Origin: Mesorhizobium sp. M2E.F.Ca.ET.219.01.1.1
Lineage (GTDB): Bacteria > Pseudomonadota > Alphaproteobacteria > Rhizobiales > Rhizobiaceae
DNA: 64,000 nucleotides
Reading direction: 5' to 3'
NCBI RefSeq assembly: GCF_004016445.2
Contig: NZ_SADT02000001.1
Coordinates: 1,283,630 to 1,347,629, forward strand
This document shows positions 1-8,910 of the stretch, one piece after another. Position numbers and translations under genes: made by a program. The notes below the pieces were generated by a model. That model was not told the DNA's origin, ran no database searches, and saw nothing but the letters and a program-made list of their open reading frames with translations. How positions within the stretch are numbered: position 1 is the stretch's first letter; each line of letters opens with the position of its first letter.

Positions 1-869
1 GAGAAGTAGCGGCAGAGCGGCGTGTCGACGATGACGATCACCGCGATGTCGTGGCCGGGCCTGATGCCCATTTCGGCCAGCGCCTTGCAGCCGCCGAGCG
101 CCATGGCGTCGTTGTTGAAGATGATGGCTGTCGGCTGGTCCTTGGAGAGCATTACGCGCGACGTCACCTGGTAGCCGCCGGTCTCGTTGATGAAGCCGTC
201 GGCGATCAGGCCGGGGTCGACTTCGATGCCATGCCGCCTCAGCGCCTTGCGGTAGCCGTCGAGGAACAGGTAGCCGAAGTTGAGATCGAGCGAAGGGCGG
301 ATGGCGGCAATGCGGCGGTGGCCGCGCGCGACCAGCCGGTCGACGGCTTCCTCACCCGCCCTCTCGAAATCGATATCGAGCGAGGGATAGGTGTCGCCGC
401 CGGATTGACTTCGGCCAAGCGTGGCGAAGGGAAAGCCGGCCCTGCTGAGATAGTCGATCCGATCGTCTTCCCGCCGCGTATTGGCCAACACGACCGCGTC
501 GGCGCGGCGCGTCTCAACCACGCGGCGCAGCCTCTCCGGCTGATATTGGCCGGGCTCACCCATGACGACCATCAGATCCAGGTCGTGCTCGGCGAGCTGT
601 GCCTGCAGACCGGTCAGGAACGGGATGAAGAACGGCTCGCCATATTGCTGGTCGCCGGGATGCGGTTGCAGCATGAAGGCGATCGACCGGGTGGCGCCCT
701 GACGCAGGCTGCGGCCCGACTGGTTGGGCGAATAGTTCAGCTTCCTGGCTGCCTCGAGCACGCGCTGGCGCGTCTCCGCATTGACATCGGCGCGGCCGTT
801 CAGCGCGCGCGACACGGTGCCGATCGAAATGTTCAGGTGACGCGCGAGATCGTGGATGCTGGACGCCAA
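1..869 (-). CDS. LacI-family transcriptional regulator (3' end outside the window)
   Basis: Translation from a TTG at 869 gives an N-terminal LacI helix-turn-helix (SSIHDLARHLNISIGTVSRA, then LNGRADVNAETRQRVLEAA) and the hinge-like NYSPNQSGRSLRQG. A periplasmic-binding-protein-like effector domain follows, with the typical AIIFNNDAMALGG. The gene runs off the left edge, so its C-terminus is not seen. A GGGAGAA ribosome site precedes the TTG. It is divergent from the sugar oxidoreductase operon, and two LacI-type operators lie between them. It is therefore probably the local repressor of that operon, released by a sugar or polyol that the sequence does not identify. Confidence 0.9.
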   Translation of the reverse strand, partial: MASSIHDLARHLNISIGTVSRALNGRADVNAETRQRVLEAARKLNYSPNQSGRSLRQGATRSIAFMLQPHPGDQQYGEPFFIPFLTGLQAQLAEHDLDLMVVMGEPGQYQPERLRRVVETRRADAVVLANTRREDDRIDYLSRAGFPFATLGRSQSGGDTYPSLDIDFERAGEEAVDRLVARGHRRIAAIRPSLDLNFGYLFLDGYRKALRRHGIEVDPGLIADGFINETGGYQVTSRVMLSKDQPTAIIFNNDAMALGGCKALAEMGIRPGHDIAVIVIVDTPLCRYF

Positions 870-980
870 GGCCGGTTCTCCCCACTGTCCTCGCTAGCAC
901 CGGCCGCCCTTCAGGCCAAGCAGTGGATGTCGATTTTTCGCGAGCAGGTGATTGACATTCTACGCCATCGGGTGTGTTCT

Positions 981-1009
981 CGTAAACGTTTACGGAAAAA
1001 CGTTTACGG
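981..1009. promoter_or_regulatory. Tandem LacI-type operators
   Basis: CGTAAACGTTTACG (981-994) is a perfect 14-bp palindrome with the central CG typical of LacI-family sites. A second copy with the core AAACGTTTACG follows at 998-1008, centred about 14 bp downstream, which would place two dimers close together. The pair sits between the lacI-like gene and the oxidoreductase and probably mediates repression of one or both. Confidence 0.75.
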
Positions 1010-1068
1010 TGATGCCGGAAATGCCGTGACACTCGGGCTGGAGGGGCCGAGCGGAGGAGGAGCGCTGG

Positions 1069-2100
1069 ATGATGAAGGTCGTCCTGGTCGGGTGCGGAGC
1101 CATGAGCAAGCAGTGGCTCGATGCCGCAAGGCAGGTCGACGGGCTCGCCATTGCCGGCCTTGTCGACCTCGATGCCGAGCGGGCGCAGGCGAGGGCGCGC
1201 GAATACGATCTCACCAACGCAGTCGTCGGCACAAGCCTCGACGCCGTACTCGACGAGACGAAGGCCGACGCCGTGTTCGATGTCGTGGTGCCGGCGGCCC
1301 GCCGCGAGGTCGCGCTTTCGGCCTTTGCCCATCATTGCCACCTGCTCACCGAAAAGCCGCTGGCCGACAGCCCCGAGAATGCGCGGGCCATCATCGCGGC
1401 GGCGCGCCAGGCCGGGCGCGTGCATGCCGTCGTCCAGAACCGGCGCTATGTCGCCAATGTCCGGCGGATCAGGCGCTTCCTCGATTCCGGCGCCATCGGC
1501 AAGCCGACCAGCATCCATGCCGACTTCTTCATCGCGCCGCATTTCGGCGGCTTTCGCGAGGAGATGGCGCACGTGCTGCTGCTCGACATGGCGATCCACA
1601 CCTTCGATGCCGCGCGCTACATGGTCGCCGGCGAGCCGGCCAGCGTCTATTGCCAGGAATGGGAGCCGGCCAGTTCCTGGTACCGGCAGGGCTCGTCGGC
1701 CAGCGCCGTCTTCGACCTCGGCGGCGGCAAGGTCTTCACCTATGCCGGCTCCTGGTGCGCCGACGGCTTCCGCACCAGTTGGGAAGGCAGCTGGCGCATC
1801 GTCGCCGAGCGCGGCAGCCTTTTGTGGGACGGCCATGACGAGCTGAAGGCGGAGACGGTTGCGTCCGGCCGCGACGGCATCATCGACAAGACGCAAGCCA
1901 TCGAGGTGCCGGCGCTCGACCCGGCCGACCGCGTCGGCGGACATCTCGGCATCATCCAGGATTTCATGCGTGCGATCGAAAGCGGCACCGAGCCGGAGAC
2001 CCGCGGCGCCGACAACATCAAAAGCCTCGCCATGGTCTTCGGCGCGATCGAAAGCGCGGAGACCGGACGGCGCGTGGCGATCGCGACCCAGGAAGGATGA
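1069..2100 (+). CDS. Gfo/Idh/MocA-family NAD(P)-dependent oxidoreductase
   Basis: This 343-residue protein has an N-terminal Rossmann fold (VVLVGCGAM near residue 5), the family EKP motif (LLTEKPLADS) and the active-site pattern DMAIHTFDAARYM. Family members oxidise or reduce sugars, inositols or their derivatives with NAD(P). A GGAGGAG site at about 1053-1059 precedes two consecutive ATGs (1069 and 1072), and either could start. It is the first gene of an operon with a sugar isomerase and an RbsABC-type importer. That context suggests it acts on the imported substrate, but the exact sugar cannot be read from the sequence. Confidence 0.9.
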   Translation: MMKVVLVGCGAMSKQWLDAARQVDGLAIAGLVDLDAERAQARAREYDLTNAVVGTSLDAVLDETKADAVFDVVVPAARREVALSAFAHHCHLLTEKPLADSPENARAIIAAARQAGRVHAVVQNRRYVANVRRIRRFLDSGAIGKPTSIHADFFIAPHFGGFREEMAHVLLLDMAIHTFDAARYMVAGEPASVYCQEWEPASSWYRQGSSASAVFDLGGGKVFTYAGSWCADGFRTSWEGSWRIVAERGSLLWDGHDELKAETVASGRDGIIDKTQAIEVPALDPADRVGGHLGIIQDFMRAIESGTEPETRGADNIKSLAMVFGAIESAETGRRVAIATQEG

Positions 2101-2102
2101 CG

Positions 2103-3008
2103 ATGCCGAACCCGCTTCTCGATATCAGGATCGGCACCATGGTGCGGGCCAATCTCGACGATCCGGCCGCCTATGTCAGGCAGATCCTGCCGCTTGGCTT
2201 CGAGAGCATCCAGCCTTTCTTCTGGCAGACGCTGGGCGGCAAGAATCTGGCCCGGCTGGCCGGCCAGATCAAGGAGGCGATCGGCGATACCGATGTGACG
2301 GTGTCGTCGATTGGGGTGTTCGGCAATCCGCTCGAAAACGGCGAGGTCGATCGCGGCGTGCTCGCGGCGTGGGAGACGGTGATCGACAACGCGCATCTGT
2401 TCGGCGCTTCCACGGTCAGCGGCTTCACCGGCCGCTTGCGCGGCAAGAAGCTGACCGACAGCCTGCCGCGCTTCCGTGAGGTGTGGGGACCGCTGGCCAG
2501 GCGCGCCGCCGATAAGGGCGTGCGCATCGCCTTCGAGAACTGCGCCATGGACGGCAACTGGGCGAGCGGCGACTGGAACATCGCCCACAATCCCGATGCC
2601 TGGGAGCTGATGTTCAACGAAGTGCCGGATGAGAATCTCGGCCTCGAATGGGAGCCCTGCCACCAGCTCGTCTACCTGATCGATCCGATCCCGCAGATCC
2701 GCAAATGGGCGCCGCGCATCTTCCATGTTCATGGCAAGGACGCAACGGTGCGCTGGGACGTCATCCGCGAGCATGGCGTGTTCGGCCGCCTGCCCTTTGT
2801 GCAGATGCGCACGCCGGGCTTCGGCGACAGCGACTGGACGCGCGTGATCAGCGAGTTGCGGCTGGCCGGCTACAAGGGCGCCATCGACATCGAGGGCTGG
2901 CACGACCCGGTCTATCGCAACGATCTCGAGATCACCGGGCAGGTCCGGGCGCTGGAATATCTCAAGCAATGCCGGGGAGGAAACAGCTACCTGCCCAATC
3001 CGGTTTGA
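2103..3008 (+). CDS. Sugar phosphate isomerase/epimerase, xylose isomerase-like TIM barrel
   Basis: The protein is about 301 residues with the AP_endonuc_2/xylose-isomerase-like barrel. Acidic and His metal ligands fall in FENCAMDG, LGLEWEPCHQ, FHVHGKDA and AIDIEGWHDPV, as in IolE, hydroxypyruvate isomerase and tagatose epimerase relatives. An ATG at 2097 overlaps the previous stop, but AGGAAGG ends directly against it. The ATG at 2103 has correct spacing and is preferred. Co-transcribed with the upstream oxidoreductase, it probably forms the second cytoplasmic step in catabolism of the sugar or polyol. Substrate unknown. Confidence 0.88.
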   Translation: MPNPLLDIRIGTMVRANLDDPAAYVRQILPLGFESIQPFFWQTLGGKNLARLAGQIKEAIGDTDVTVSSIGVFGNPLENGEVDRGVLAAWETVIDNAHLFGASTVSGFTGRLRGKKLTDSLPRFREVWGPLARRAADKGVRIAFENCAMDGNWASGDWNIAHNPDAWELMFNEVPDENLGLEWEPCHQLVYLIDPIPQIRKWAPRIFHVHGKDATVRWDVIREHGVFGRLPFVQMRTPGFGDSDWTRVISELRLAGYKGAIDIEGWHDPVYRNDLEITGQVRALEYLKQCRGGNSYLPNPV

Positions 3009-3091
3009 GTGCCGGCCGGCGGGAGGAGCCGGCCGATCCGAGCAACTGTTGAAAACCCTCCGATGCGAGGGACCAAAAGGGAGGAACGTGC

Positions 3092-4099
3092 ATGAGCATC
3101 ACGACCAGAAGAACTGTTCTGCGCTCGACCGTCGTGGCGGCCGCCACGGCGCTCTGCGCCTCGATTTCCACCTTGCCGGCAAAGGCGCTTGACGCCCAAT
3201 GGTGCAAGGACGTCCACATCCGCTTCTTCGTCGGCGGCGCCGAGGGCGACGCCTTCGGCACCATCGTCTATAATGGCGCCAAGCAGGCAGCGGCCGATCT
3301 CGGGCCGAAGGTCGACTACATCTTTTCCGGTTGGGACGTCGAAAAGATGGTGCAGCAATTGCGCGAGGCGGTCGCCGTCAAACCGCAGGGCATCGCCATG
3401 ATGGGCCATCCGGGCGACGCCGCGATCATGCCGCTGGCCGAACAGGCGCATAAGGACGGCATCAAGATGATGTACCAGAATGTTCCGGTGCCGACCGTGG
3501 TGGCGGCGTTCGGCGGCGGTTATGTCGGCGCGCAGCAGGAGCAGCAGGGGCGCGCGCTCGGCGCCGAGGCGTTCAAGCTGGCCGGGCTGAAGGCCGGCGA
3601 CAAGGCGATCATGATCGGCCCGTTCGAGAACGAGAGCCGCGGCGCGCGCGAGCGTGGGACGGTCGCCGCGCTGAAGGAGGCCGGCGTCGATGTCGTTCAG
3701 ATCAATTCACAAACCGAATGGGCAGCCGATCCCAATCTCGCGATCCCGCCGATCACTGCGGCGCTGCTCAACAATCCCGGCGTCAAGGCGGTCGGCTATC
3801 CCGGCGGGCAGATGCTCGGCAATGTCGCCACCTACATGCAGGCGGCGGGCAGGAAGCCCGGCGACATCTTCAATTTCGGCTTCGACACCAGCCCGCAGAT
3901 CGTCGAAGCCTTCAAGGGCGGCTGGGTGCAACTGACGGCCGACCAGCAGCCGTTCATGCAGGGCTACCTGCCGATTCTCAGTCTCTGCCAGCAGGTCGTG
4001 CTCGGTCTTGCGCCCATGAATGTCGACACCGGCGCCGGCTTCGTCACGCCGCAGAACTACGAGATCGTCTCAGAGCTCGCCAAGCAGGCGCTGCGCTGA
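3092..4099 (+). CDS. Sugar ABC transporter substrate-binding protein (RbsB-like)
   Basis: This 335-residue periplasmic binding protein of the type used by ribose/xylose importers starts with a twin-arginine-like export signal (MSITTRRTVLRSTVVAA, then a hydrophobic stretch to about residue 32). The mature part has alternating Rossmann-like lobes with VEKMVQQLREAVA, GIAMMGHPGDA and a C-terminal FGFDTSPQIVEAFKGG. A GGGAGGAACG site lies just before the ATG. It precedes an ABC ATPase and a permease in the same operon and would capture the substrate metabolised by the two enzymes upstream. Confidence 0.9.
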   Translation: MSITTRRTVLRSTVVAAATALCASISTLPAKALDAQWCKDVHIRFFVGGAEGDAFGTIVYNGAKQAAADLGPKVDYIFSGWDVEKMVQQLREAVAVKPQGIAMMGHPGDAAIMPLAEQAHKDGIKMMYQNVPVPTVVAAFGGGYVGAQQEQQGRALGAEAFKLAGLKAGDKAIMIGPFENESRGARERGTVAALKEAGVDVVQINSQTEWAADPNLAIPPITAALLNNPGVKAVGYPGGQMLGNVATYMQAAGRKPGDIFNFGFDTSPQIVEAFKGGWVQLTADQQPFMQGYLPILSLCQQVVLGLAPMNVDTGAGFVTPQNYEIVSELAKQALR

Positions 4100-4187
4100 C
4101 CTCCCAGGCCGCCGGCCGGACCCAACCCGGCCGGCGGGACCGCCGGCGGACGAGGCCGGCATAACAGGCAATTCAAGCGAGGATCGC

Positions 4188-4975
<788 letters not shown>

Positions 4976-4976
<1 letters not shown>

Positions 4977-6022
4977 TGAGCAAGGCCATGGAACCCGATC
5001 TGCAAACGCCTCTCAGGAGAACAAGCGGCCAGGCTGCCAAGGAGTGGAGCCATCCGTCGAACCACTGGCTGCGCGGCTTCGTGCTCGACAACCGCGCTTC
5101 GTTGGGCACACTTGCCGTCTTCATCGTCATGATGGCGGTGTTCATGCTCGCCAACCCGACCGTGTTCACCACCTGGTATCTCTATAGCTCGGTGCTGACG
5201 ACGCTTCCCGTCGCGCTGTTCGTGGTGGTGCCGCTGGTGTTCGTCGTCACCTGCGGCGAGATCGACCTGTCGTTCCCGGCAACGATGGGTTTTGCCTCAT
5301 GGGTCTTCGCGCTGGTGGTGCAGGCCGGCTACGATCCATTCCTTGGCATTGCCGCGGCGCTCGTCACCGGCACGCTGCTCGGCTTCCTGGTCGGCTCGCT
5401 GGTCGTCTATGGCGGGCTGTCGTCGCTGATCGCCACGCTCGGCATGAATTTCCTGCTGCGCGGCCTGATCCAGATCATCAACGAGGGCAAGTCGACGGCG
5501 CTGACCAGCCTGGCGGACAGTTGGGCCTACAAGATCTTCTCCAGCCAGGTCTGGGGCATCCCGGTGCAGATCTTCTGGGCCTTAGCCTTCGTCGTGTTCT
5601 CGGCGCTGCTCTTCAACCGCCACCGCTTCGGCGCGCAGGTGCAGGTGGTCGGCGACAATCCCGACAGCGCCAAGCAGATGGGCATCGACGTCAAGCTCGT
5701 GCGGGTGAAAGTGTTCGTCTTCACCGGCATAGGCGCTGCGATCGCCGGCACCTTCTCGGTGATGATCAACTTCACCTGGTGGCCGACGGCCGGCGACGGC
5801 TATCTGCTGCCGGTGCTCGCCTCGGTGTTCGTCGGCGGCACGCCGACCTGGGGCGGCATCGGCACCGTCGTCGGCGGCGCGATCGGCGCGGTCACCGTGT
5901 CGTTCATCCAGACCGGCGTCGTGGCGGCTGGCCTCAGCGGCTTCTACGTGCAGTTCTTCAACGGGCTGATCATCATCCTGTCGCTGCTGGGGCACAAATG
6001 GAACCAGGCACGGTACAGGTGA
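4976..6022 (+). CDS. Sugar ABC transporter permease (RbsC-like)
   Basis: This hydrophobic protein of about 348 residues belongs to the BPD_transp_2 family. A soluble N-terminus of about 45 residues is followed by 8 to 10 membrane helices, including FIVMMAVFMLANPTVF and the conserved GMNFLLRGLIQIINEG and VFVGGTPTWGG. The ATG at 4976 overlaps the ATPase stop; a GTG lies at 4973. It is the last gene of the cassette, ends 10 bp from the convergent uvrD, and completes a binding protein, ATPase and permease set for import across the inner membrane. Confidence 0.92.
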
Positions 6023-6032
6023 GGAGGCCGGG

Positions 6033-8705
6033 TCACACCGGCGCGACGAACCCGTCCAGCACGCGCTTTTGCCCAGCCTTGTCGAAGTCGATGGTGAGCT
6101 TGTTGCCGTCGATGGCGGCGATGTTGCCGTTGCCGAATTTCTGGTGGAACACCCGGTCGCCGACATTGAAGGCGGATGGCGTGTCGGCAACGGATTTGGC
6201 AACCAGCTCGCCCTCGATTGTGCGGCCTTTCACCGAAGTGCGCCCCGCGCCATAGCCTGAGTCGGTCTCGCCATAGCCGATGCGCTCGACCTGGTGGCCG
6301 GAGCGGGTGCCCCAGTTGCGGTCGGTCGCCTCGGTGCGGTTGGCCTGCGCGCGCTGCCAGCCGGGCGTCGCATAGGTGTTGGAGAAGCTGCCTTGGTCCT
6401 TGGCGCCGACATTGTCGAAACGCGAGGCGCCGTAAGGGTTCTGCCGACCACCGCCACGCCCGGAAGCGAAGGCGCCGCCGCCATAGGGGTTGCCGTAGCC
6501 GCCATAGGAATTGCCCCCCTCAGCAATGTCGATATGGGTTTCCGGCAACTCGTCGACGAAGCGCGACGGGATGGTTGATTGCCACAGTCCGTGGATCTGA
6601 CGGTTGGAGACGAACCAGATGTGCAGGTTCTTCTTCGCCCGCGTCAGGCCCACATAGGCGAGGCGGCGCTCCTCCTCCAGGCCGGAGCGGCCGCCTTCAT
6701 CCAGCGCGCGCTGATGCGGAAAGAGGCCTTCCTCCCAGCCGGGGAGGAACACGGTCTCGAATTCGAGGCCCTTGGCCGAATGCAGCGTCATGATCGAGAC
6801 CGCGTCCTGCTCGGCATTCTGCTCGGCATCCATGACGAGCGCGACATGCTCGAGGAAGGAGCGGAGCGATTCATACTCCTCCATCGAGCGAATCAGCTCT
6901 TTCAGGTTCTCCAGCCGCCCGGGCGCCTCCGCCGAGCGGTCGTTCTTCCACATGTCGGTGTAGCCGCTCTCTTCGAGAATGGTCTCTGCGAGTTCGGTGT
7001 GCGGCGTGGTCTCCAGCGCCTTCTGCCAGCGCTCGAAATTGGCCGCGACCTCGCGGAGTGCCGCGCGCGGCTTTGGCTTCAGCTCATCGCTTTCGGCAAG
7101 CGTCGCGGCGGCCTCCAGCATCGGAATGCGCATCGCGCGCGCCGTGTCGTGGATCTGGCGGATGGTGGCTTCGCCGAGGCCGCGCTTCGGCACGTTGACG
7201 ATGCGCTCGAAGGCGAGGTCGTCGCCGCCGTTGGCGACGACGCGGAAGAAGGCCAGCGCGTCGCGGATTTCCAGGCGCTCGTAGAAACGCGGGCCGCCGA
7301 TGACGCGATAGTTCAAGCCCAGCGTGATGAAGCGGTCTTCGAAGGCGCGCATCTGGAAGGACGCGCGCACCAGGATCGCCATGTCGTTGAGATTGTGCTT
7401 CTGCCGCTGGTAGGCCTCGATCGCGTCGCCGACAGCACGCGCCTCTTCCTCCGAGTCCCAGGCGGCATGGACATGCACCTTGTCGTCCTCGGGGTCGTCG
7501 CGGTCGGTGAACAGCGTCTTGCCGAAGCGGCCCTCATTGTGGGCGATGAGGTGGGAGGCAGCGCCGAGGATATGCGCGGTGGAGCGATAGTTGCGCTCCA
7601 GCCGGATAATGGTGGCGCCCGGGAAATCCTTGTCGAAGCGCAGGATGTTGTCGACCTCGGCGCCGCGCCAGCCATAGATCGACTGGTCGTCGTCGCCAAC
7701 GCAGCAAATATTCACGCTCACGGGCTGTTCCGCGCCTGCCGGCGCGGGCCCGACCCCTCTTTTTTGCGCGCCTTCGGCGTCGCGGGAGTGGCCTCGCAAC
7801 GGCTCGGACGCCCGGTCGGGCTTGCGGCCTTCGGCCGAGTCGGAAGTCGCAGAGCGTCCCGCCTGGGGCCGCTGTGCCAGGAGCCGCAGCCACATGTACT
7901 GCGCGGTGTTGGTGTCCTGATACTCGTCGACCAATATGTATTTGAACTTGCGGTGGTATTCCTTCAGCACGTCCGGATAGGCGCGGAAGATGCGGATCGG
8001 ATGATAGAGCAGGTCGCCGAAGTCGCAGGAATTCAGCGTCTGCAGCCGCTCCTGATAAGCCTTGTAGAGCAGGCGACCCTTGCCGTTGCCGAAGCTGCGC
8101 GCGTCGCCTTCCGCAATCTCGTCAGGGCCGAGGCCCTTGTTCTTCCAGTTGTCGAGCATCTGGGCGAAGGTCTTGGCCGGCCAGCGCTTGTCGTCCAGCC
8201 CCTCGGCCTGGATCAATTGCTTGATCAGCCGCACCACGTCGTCGGTGTCGAGGATGGTGAAATCCGACTTCAACCCGGCAAGCTCGGCGTGGCGGCGCAG
8301 CAGCTTCACGCCGATCGAATGGAAGGTGCCGAGCCAGGGCATGCCCTCCACATTGCCTTCACCGATCAGGTGGCCGATGCGCTGCTTCATCTCGCGCGCG
8401 GCCTTGTTGGTGAAGGTGACGGCCAGGATCTGCGACGGGAAAGCCCTGCCTGTGGCGAGGATATGGGCGATGCGGGTGGTGAGCACGCGCGTCTTGCCCG
8501 TGCCGGCGCCGGCGAGCACCAGGACCGCGCCTTCCGTCGTCTCGACGGCAAGACGCTGCTCCGGGTTCAGGCCCTTAAGATAATCGGGCGCGCTGGTCTG
8601 GCCGCTGCGGGCGGCCATGGCGCGCGCGGCTATGCCGGACGGGGCCGCCGCGGGCCGCGCATTCGGTTCATCGAAAAAAGGCATGTCTTCGGAAAAGCCC
8701 GACAT
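6033..8705 (-). CDS. uvrD: ATP-dependent DNA helicase UvrD/PcrA (superfamily 1)
   Basis: An 890-residue 3'-5' helicase for nucleotide excision and mismatch repair. It shows the Q motif LNPEQRLAV (about 46-54), Walker A GAGTGKT (66-72), motif II ILVDEYQDTN, motif III GDDDQSIYGWRGAE, motif IV LERNYRSTAHIL, VSIMTLHSAKGLEFE and AYVGLTRAKKNLHIW. The C-terminal region is Gly/Tyr-rich (YGGYGNPYGGG) and ends in a Tudor-like tail (VGDRVFHQKFGNGNI). Between motifs II and III is an in-frame insertion of about 50 residues absent from typical family members. The long plus-strand reading frames over this gene are shadows. An imperfect GAAC/GTTC inverted pair lies upstream but is not a clear SOS box. Confidence 0.96.
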   Translation of the reverse strand: MSGFSEDMPFFDEPNARPAAAPSGIAARAMAARSGQTSAPDYLKGLNPEQRLAVETTEGAVLVLAGAGTGKTRVLTTRIAHILATGRAFPSQILAVTFTNKAAREMKQRIGHLIGEGNVEGMPWLGTFHSIGVKLLRRHAELAGLKSDFTILDTDDVVRLIKQLIQAEGLDDKRWPAKTFAQMLDNWKNKGLGPDEIAEGDARSFGNGKGRLLYKAYQERLQTLNSCDFGDLLYHPIRIFRAYPDVLKEYHRKFKYILVDEYQDTNTAQYMWLRLLAQRPQAGRSATSDSAEGRKPDRASEPLRGHSRDAEGAQKRGVGPAPAGAEQPVSVNICCVGDDDQSIYGWRGAEVDNILRFDKDFPGATIIRLERNYRSTAHILGAASHLIAHNEGRFGKTLFTDRDDPEDDKVHVHAAWDSEEEARAVGDAIEAYQRQKHNLNDMAILVRASFQMRAFEDRFITLGLNYRVIGGPRFYERLEIRDALAFFRVVANGGDDLAFERIVNVPKRGLGEATIRQIHDTARAMRIPMLEAAATLAESDELKPKPRAALREVAANFERWQKALETTPHTELAETILEESGYTDMWKNDRSAEAPGRLENLKELIRSMEEYESLRSFLEHVALVMDAEQNAEQDAVSIMTLHSAKGLEFETVFLPGWEEGLFPHQRALDEGGRSGLEEERRLAYVGLTRAKKNLHIWFVSNRQIHGLWQSTIPSRFVDELPETHIDIAEGGNSYGGYGNPYGGGAFASGRGGGRQNPYGASRFDNVGAKDQGSFSNTYATPGWQRAQANRTEATDRNWGTRSGHQVERIGYGETDSGYGAGRTSVKGRTIEGELVAKSVADTPSAFNVGDRVFHQKFGNGNIAAIDGNKLTIDFDKAGQKRVLDGFVAPV
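7713..7870. repeat. In-frame insertion within uvrD, hairpin-rich, possibly a palindromic element
   Basis: This segment encodes the extra low-complexity linker (ATSDSAEGRKPDRASEPLRG and beyond) between UvrD motifs II and III. It contains short hairpins with TTC loops: CGCC-TTC-GGCG at 7769-7779 and CGGCC-TTC-GGCCG at 7825-7837, plus CCCG-GT-CGGG at 7811-7820. The frame is kept and the flanks join normally (LRLLAQRP ... NICCVGDDDQ). It resembles selfish palindromes inserted into genes in other alphaproteobacteria, but membership of a known family is not established here. Confidence 0.5.
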
Positions 8706-8850
8706 CGCCCCGAATGTAGTGATTCGGCAGCGAAAGACCAGAACTGTCTACGTTTTGTTCTAGTTTCGCGTGTCCCGGACCAACTTGACAGCCGGAGCGG
8801 GCAAGGGAAAGCTGTAACGGCAGGGCAGCGACGGCACGCCGTCGCCTGGA

Positions 8851-8880
8851 AGCCGCTTCAGGCTTTTCCTGGAATTGCTT
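8851..8880. repeat. Copy of an interspersed element (half shared with 15269-15298)
   Basis: The stretch CCGCTTCA-nnn-TTTTCCTGGAATTGCTT is nearly identical to 15271-15297, where the full element is an inverted repeat. Only one arm is recognisable here. It lies just upstream of the PQQ dehydrogenase and adds a spurious upstream TTG to its reading frame. Confidence 0.6.
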
Positions 8881-8910
8881 GAAGCGGGCAACAGTCGAAG
8901 GAGCACCGTC

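Noticed and set aside
8706..8780. SOS box before uvrD
   Set aside because: Only an inverted GAAC-N12-GTTC is seen, not the direct GTTC-N7-GTTC needed in this group.
6579..8882. 767-codon open frame antisense to uvrD
   Set aside because: UvrD motifs are complete on the minus strand, while the plus frame has no recognisable domain or start signal.
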